NCBI RefSeq assembly: GCF_000223905.1
Contig: NC_015948.1
Coordinates: forward strand, 1,674,001 to 1,738,000
Direction of reading: 5' to 3'
From: Haloarcula hispanica ATCC 33960
GTDB lineage: Archaea; Halobacteriota; Halobacteria; Halobacteriales; Haloarculaceae
Length of the DNA: 64,000 nt
Shown here: piece after piece, positions 61,717 through 64,000 of the stretch
Numbering within the stretch: position 1 is the first letter of the stretch
Layout: the number at the start of each line of letters is the position of its first letter
The notes under the pieces: model-generated
What the model saw: the letters and a program-made list of their open reading frames with translations, nothing else
Database searches by the model: none
What the model was told of the DNA's origin: nothing
Translations under genes and position numbers: made by a program

Positions 61717-62382
61717 TTACCACTCCCGCGTACCCCCGATTTCACCGTCGAATCGAGTGAAAAACTCGTCCATGAATTCCCGACGAGTCCGACCGAGACG
61801 GCGGCCGGGGTGGGTGTACAGCATATCTAGACGTTCTCGGGCCCATTCCCGAAGCAGCGTGATATCCGGATGATCCGACGATTCGAGGTCAGTATCTGAC
61901 GTGTCATCGATGACAGCGTATTTCTTACCCGTCCGCCCAGATCGCTCGCCGACGATACAGGCCAGTCGGACGAGTCCGCGTGCCCCGGCAGCGTCCAGTT
62001 TGTCCGCATCGAAGAGGAGTTTCGCCTCCAGCGTTCTCGGCTCCGGAGAACTCGCGCGGATACTGTGTGCTCGGATACAGTGTTTGACACGGTCGATTCG
62101 GTCGGGCTTCACGTCTTCGGCCGCGAGTAGTTGCGCGGCTTCCGCCGTGGCCCATTCGTCGTGGTCATCGATTTCACCGGCCCGCTCCCGGGGCCGACCA
62201 ATATCGTGGAGCCACGCCGACGCGGCAAGGACATCCCGGTCGACCGAGCCGTCGCAGTGCCCCGCGAGCCGAAGCGCGACGTCTCGGACTCGCTTGGCGT
62301 GAAACTGGTCGTGCGCTGGGAGGGCGTCTTCGTAGTACGGGACCGACAGTGTTCGAGCGAGGGGACCAAGTTCCTGTGTCAT
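61717..62382 (-). CDS. HD-domain phosphohydrolase
   Basis: From ATG 62382 the product has 221 residues. HD motif residues: HDQFHAKRVRDVALRLAGH (first His), ASAWLHDIGRPR (HD), and HCIRAHSIRASS and AKLLFDADKLDAAG (final Asp). This is the small archaeal HD family (COG1418-like), acting on nucleotides or cyclic nucleotides. The upstream frame extension (to 62580) overlaps the next region and is not coding. The ATG is supported by the typical start MTQELGPLARTLSVPYYED. Confidence 0.88.
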   Translation of the reverse strand: MTQELGPLARTLSVPYYEDALPAHDQFHAKRVRDVALRLAGHCDGSVDRDVLAASAWLHDIGRPRERAGEIDDHDEWATAEAAQLLAAEDVKPDRIDRVKHCIRAHSIRASSPEPRTLEAKLLFDADKLDAAGARGLVRLACIVGERSGRTGKKYAVIDDTSDTDLESSDHPDITLLREWARERLDMLYTHPGRRLGRTRREFMDEFFTRFDGEIGGTREW

Positions 62383-62467
62383 TGGCGGCGGTGGCACCTC
62401 GCATGCCGGCTGGAATAACTGCTGTGAAATGCCTCTGTATCGCTGACATGAAGCGGAGCGGTCCCAC

Positions 62468-63127
62468 TCAGTGGGAGTCAAGCAAGTCGTCGAGGAGTTT
62501 CCGCTGGGCGGCGGCGAGATGTTCGGTGAACGTCGAGGTGGAGATGTCAAGCGCTTCGGCCACGTCGCCGGCAGTCGCATCGCGCGGATGCTCGAAGTAC
62601 CCCATCTGGTGGGCCTGGCTCAGCACCTCGCGCTGGCGATTGGTCAGTTTCGCGCGGTCGAGCACGACCGGCTGATCCGTCTCCGTGGACGTGTCTTCGA
62701 GTAGCCGCCGTAGTTTGACGGTCTCGCCTTCCGACTGGAGGTCGGCAACGATATCCCGCAGAGTCGGCATATCGTCGACGAGAAACGTGACAACGATGGA
62801 TTCGGTATCCGCCGTGAACTTCTGGACGACACAGCCGGCCGCTTCGATACGTTCACAGACACAACCCTGTTCGGCCGCCCGGGACACCTGGAAGACGTGT
62901 CGCTGGTCGTAAGCGAAGACATGGTCCACATTCGGGAGTTCGCTCTGTAGCGCTCCCGGGTGGTCATCACCGCCCTTGAGCGTGAACTCTTCGAGAACGC
63001 GGTCGGCATCGCCACTCGTTGCGCTCCGAGAGACCGACGACACTGACCACTCCTCGTCAGCGTGTGGCTGTACTTGACAGGACCGAGGACCGAACACTTC
63101 GACCTCGGCGAGCATTCGGCCCGACAT
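62468..63127 (-). CDS. narO: NarO, oxygen-responsive activator of nitrate respiration genes (Bat-type HTH)
   Basis: From ATG 63127 the product has 219 residues. It ends in a bacterio-opsin-activator HTH (LTNRQREVLSQAHQMGYFEH, ATAGDVAEALDISTSTFTEH). The N-terminus carries C17 and then C89, C91 and C99 in QGCVCERIEAAGCVV, which is the C-Xn-C-X-C-X7-C pattern reported for NarO of Haloferax volcanii. NarO there activates denitrification genes under low oxygen and is encoded upstream of the nitrate reductase genes, as here. A minus-strand TATA-like box (CTTTCTTATGG, 63149-63159) lies about 28 bases before ATG 63127 and supports that start. Confidence 0.88.
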   Translation of the reverse strand: MSGRMLAEVEVFGPRSCQVQPHADEEWSVSSVSRSATSGDADRVLEEFTLKGGDDHPGALQSELPNVDHVFAYDQRHVFQVSRAAEQGCVCERIEAAGCVVQKFTADTESIVVTFLVDDMPTLRDIVADLQSEGETVKLRRLLEDTSTETDQPVVLDRAKLTNRQREVLSQAHQMGYFEHPRDATAGDVAEALDISTSTFTEHLAAAQRKLLDDLLDSH

Positions 63128-63165
63128 ACACGGTAGATGGGCCGGCCTCCATAAGAAAGGGCAGG

Positions 63166-63177
63166 CGAACATGTTCG
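63166..63177. promoter_or_regulatory. Palindromic element CGAACATGTTCG before the nar operon TATA box
   Basis: A perfect 12-base palindrome (CGAAC-AT-GTTCG) abuts TATAAAAAA (63178-63186) on the plus strand. It is the best candidate for the binding site of the NarO protein encoded next to it. A second TATA-like box (CATATAATGG) is at 63191-63200. Confidence 0.65.
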
Positions 63178-63186
63178 TATAAAAAA
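63178..63186 (+). promoter_or_regulatory. TATA box of the putative nitrate-respiration operon
   Basis: TATAAAAAA directly follows the palindrome. Transcription would start near 63210, leaving a leader of about 100 bases before ATG 63308. Confidence 0.6.
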
Positions 63187-63307
63187 CCGCCATATAATGG
63201 GCCTAAGATGTCGGGCTGGCAGTTCATCCGGGTTCTGGGACAAACCCCGAACACAGCGACACAGCGCAGCCGTTCGAATCGCTGGCGAACCGAGATAACA
63301 CAAGATT

Positions 63308-63883
63308 ATGAGACGCAACACGATACTCATCGGTCTGTTGATAACAGCGGTGTTGCTGCCGATGTGGTACGTCGCTTTACACGGCGAGCCACCGTCGGAA
63401 GAAATCGCTATCGACGAGAGCGTCAGCGACATCCGGCCGCTCGAAAGCCCAGTAGAGACGCCGAACAAGCTGTCACCGAGCCAGGTCGGTGTCGTCGTCT
63501 GGGTCGCCCTGTTCGGTCTCGTGGGCGTGCTGACGGCCGCCCACCAGTTCATGAACAGGGCGGTCCGGCCGCCTGACGACGCCGAGCCGGTCACCGACGG
63601 CGGGACCGTCTCGTTACCGTGGCTCAACACGGAGCACCGCTGGGTCGTCGAGTACCACGACGCCTCGGACGCCATAGAGGGACTCGTCGCCATGAGCGGG
63701 CTGACGGTCCTGTCTATCGTCTTCGCAGCGCTGTTCACCGGCGAGTACCTCACGCTCGCCCGCACCCAGTACTTCGGGCTGTACGCGACCGGGATGTTCC
63801 TCTCGCTCGCGCTCTCGACGGTCGCGTACTACGCCTGGTTCATGCCACACGTCGAAGTCGCCGAGATCAGGGGGCACGAATGA
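63308..63883 (+). CDS. Membrane protein, first gene of the putative nar operon
   Basis: The 191-residue product has an N-terminal helix (NTILIGLLITAVLLPMWYVAL), a polar loop, a second segment (VGVVVWVALFGLVGVLTAAH), and two more hydrophobic stretches (SGLTVLSIVFAALF, YFGLYATGMFLSLALSTVAYYAWF). His residues near helix ends (AAHQFMN, MPHVEV) could bind heme. Position, divergent from narO and before an apparent Rieske-like or accessory gene, suggests the NarA-type component of haloarchaeal nitrate respiration. Its stop overlaps the next start by ATGA. Confidence 0.65.
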   Translation: MRRNTILIGLLITAVLLPMWYVALHGEPPSEEIAIDESVSDIRPLESPVETPNKLSPSQVGVVVWVALFGLVGVLTAAHQFMNRAVRPPDDAEPVTDGGTVSLPWLNTEHRWVVEYHDASDAIEGLVAMSGLTVLSIVFAALFTGEYLTLARTQYFGLYATGMFLSLALSTVAYYAWFMPHVEVAEIRGHE

Positions 63884-64000
63884 TAGACTATCCGAAACCC
63901 GATGACGACGACGAGGAACAGGGCGATGACTGCTCGTGTGAGGGGGCCACCGGTACGTCCCCGACGCTGTACGGGGACGCCCGCGCGGAACTCCGTCGCA
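63880..64000 (+). CDS. 5' end of the next operon gene, possibly NarB-like
   Basis: The frame opens with ATG 63880 (overlapping the previous stop) and reads MIDYPKPDDDDEEQGDDCSC, EGATGTSPTLYGDARAELRR to the edge of the window. The acidic start with a C-x-C pair cannot identify a family. In Haloferax nar operons the second gene encodes a Rieske iron-sulfur protein, which makes that a reasonable guess. The rest of the gene is outside. Confidence 0.6.
   Translation, partial: MIDYPKPDDDDEEQGDDCSCEGATGTSPTLYGDARAELRR

Overview
The window is chromosomal DNA of a halophilic archaeon, most probably a Haloarcula close to H. marismortui or H. hispanica. GC is high, the proteins are very acidic, and archaeal TATA boxes often lie 25-30 bases before the start codon, as in leaderless haloarchaeal genes. 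Many products are typically archaeal: TFB, aIF2-beta, RPA, alpha proteasome, SBDS, RNase P proteins, Lhr helicase and UPF0058/UPF0212. The katG product has 731 residues and places R92, W95 and H96 where the Haloarcula catalase-peroxidase has them. I see no rRNA, tRNA, CRISPR array or intact insertion sequence. The sequence looks like ordinary chromosome with a few rearranged intervals.

Layout. 1-8.3 kb: information-processing and housekeeping genes (RecA-like ATPase, thyX, aIF2-beta, tfb, a wHTH/membrane pair, fasciclin protein, thioredoxin-reductase-like enzyme, arfC). Two small genes below the usual size cut-off lie here (1566-1739 and 2279-2458). 8.5-12.4 kb: an RPA / RPA-associated protein / phosphoesterase operon for single-stranded DNA. 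12.4-21.4 kb: fbp, an Lhr-type helicase, a Spo0M-like protein, a REC-PAS-PAS regulator, a zinc-ribbon membrane protein, a MutS-family ATPase and a START-like protein. 21.4-22.6 kb is gene-poor and rich in hairpins.

22.6-30.2 kb is a respiratory locus. A ba3-type oxidase operon (double-halocyanin/subunit IIa fusion, CuA subunit II, subunit I, a small anchored protein) faces a divergent assembly set (small membrane protein, TauE/SafE-like protein, CcoI-like copper ATPase). 30.2-36.4 kb is a phospho-signalling cluster: VWA protein, Ser/Thr kinase with FHA domain, PP2C phosphatase, zinc-ribbon/FHA protein and zinc-ribbon membrane protein. 36.5-40 kb holds two membrane or exported proteins, an esterase and a VOC protein. 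40-49 kb: UPF0058, UPF0212, an OGG-like glycosylase, acylphosphatase, nnr, hflX, katG and FUN14.

48.4-52.8 kb carries the archaeal sdo1-psmA-rnp2-rnp3 block, but rnp2 and rnp3 are separated by about 1 kb holding a lipoprotein gene with an in-frame stop. 53.4-56.6 kb: Nudix protein, a possible TIM-barrel protein, a 22-residue membrane micropeptide and thiC. 56.7-60.5 kb is a molybdenum locus (binding protein, permease, MobB-MoaE fusion, moaC, moaB). The window ends with TRAM, DUF5783-like and HD proteins, then narO divergent from the start of a probable nitrate-respiration operon. The molybdenum genes would supply cofactor to that molybdoenzyme.
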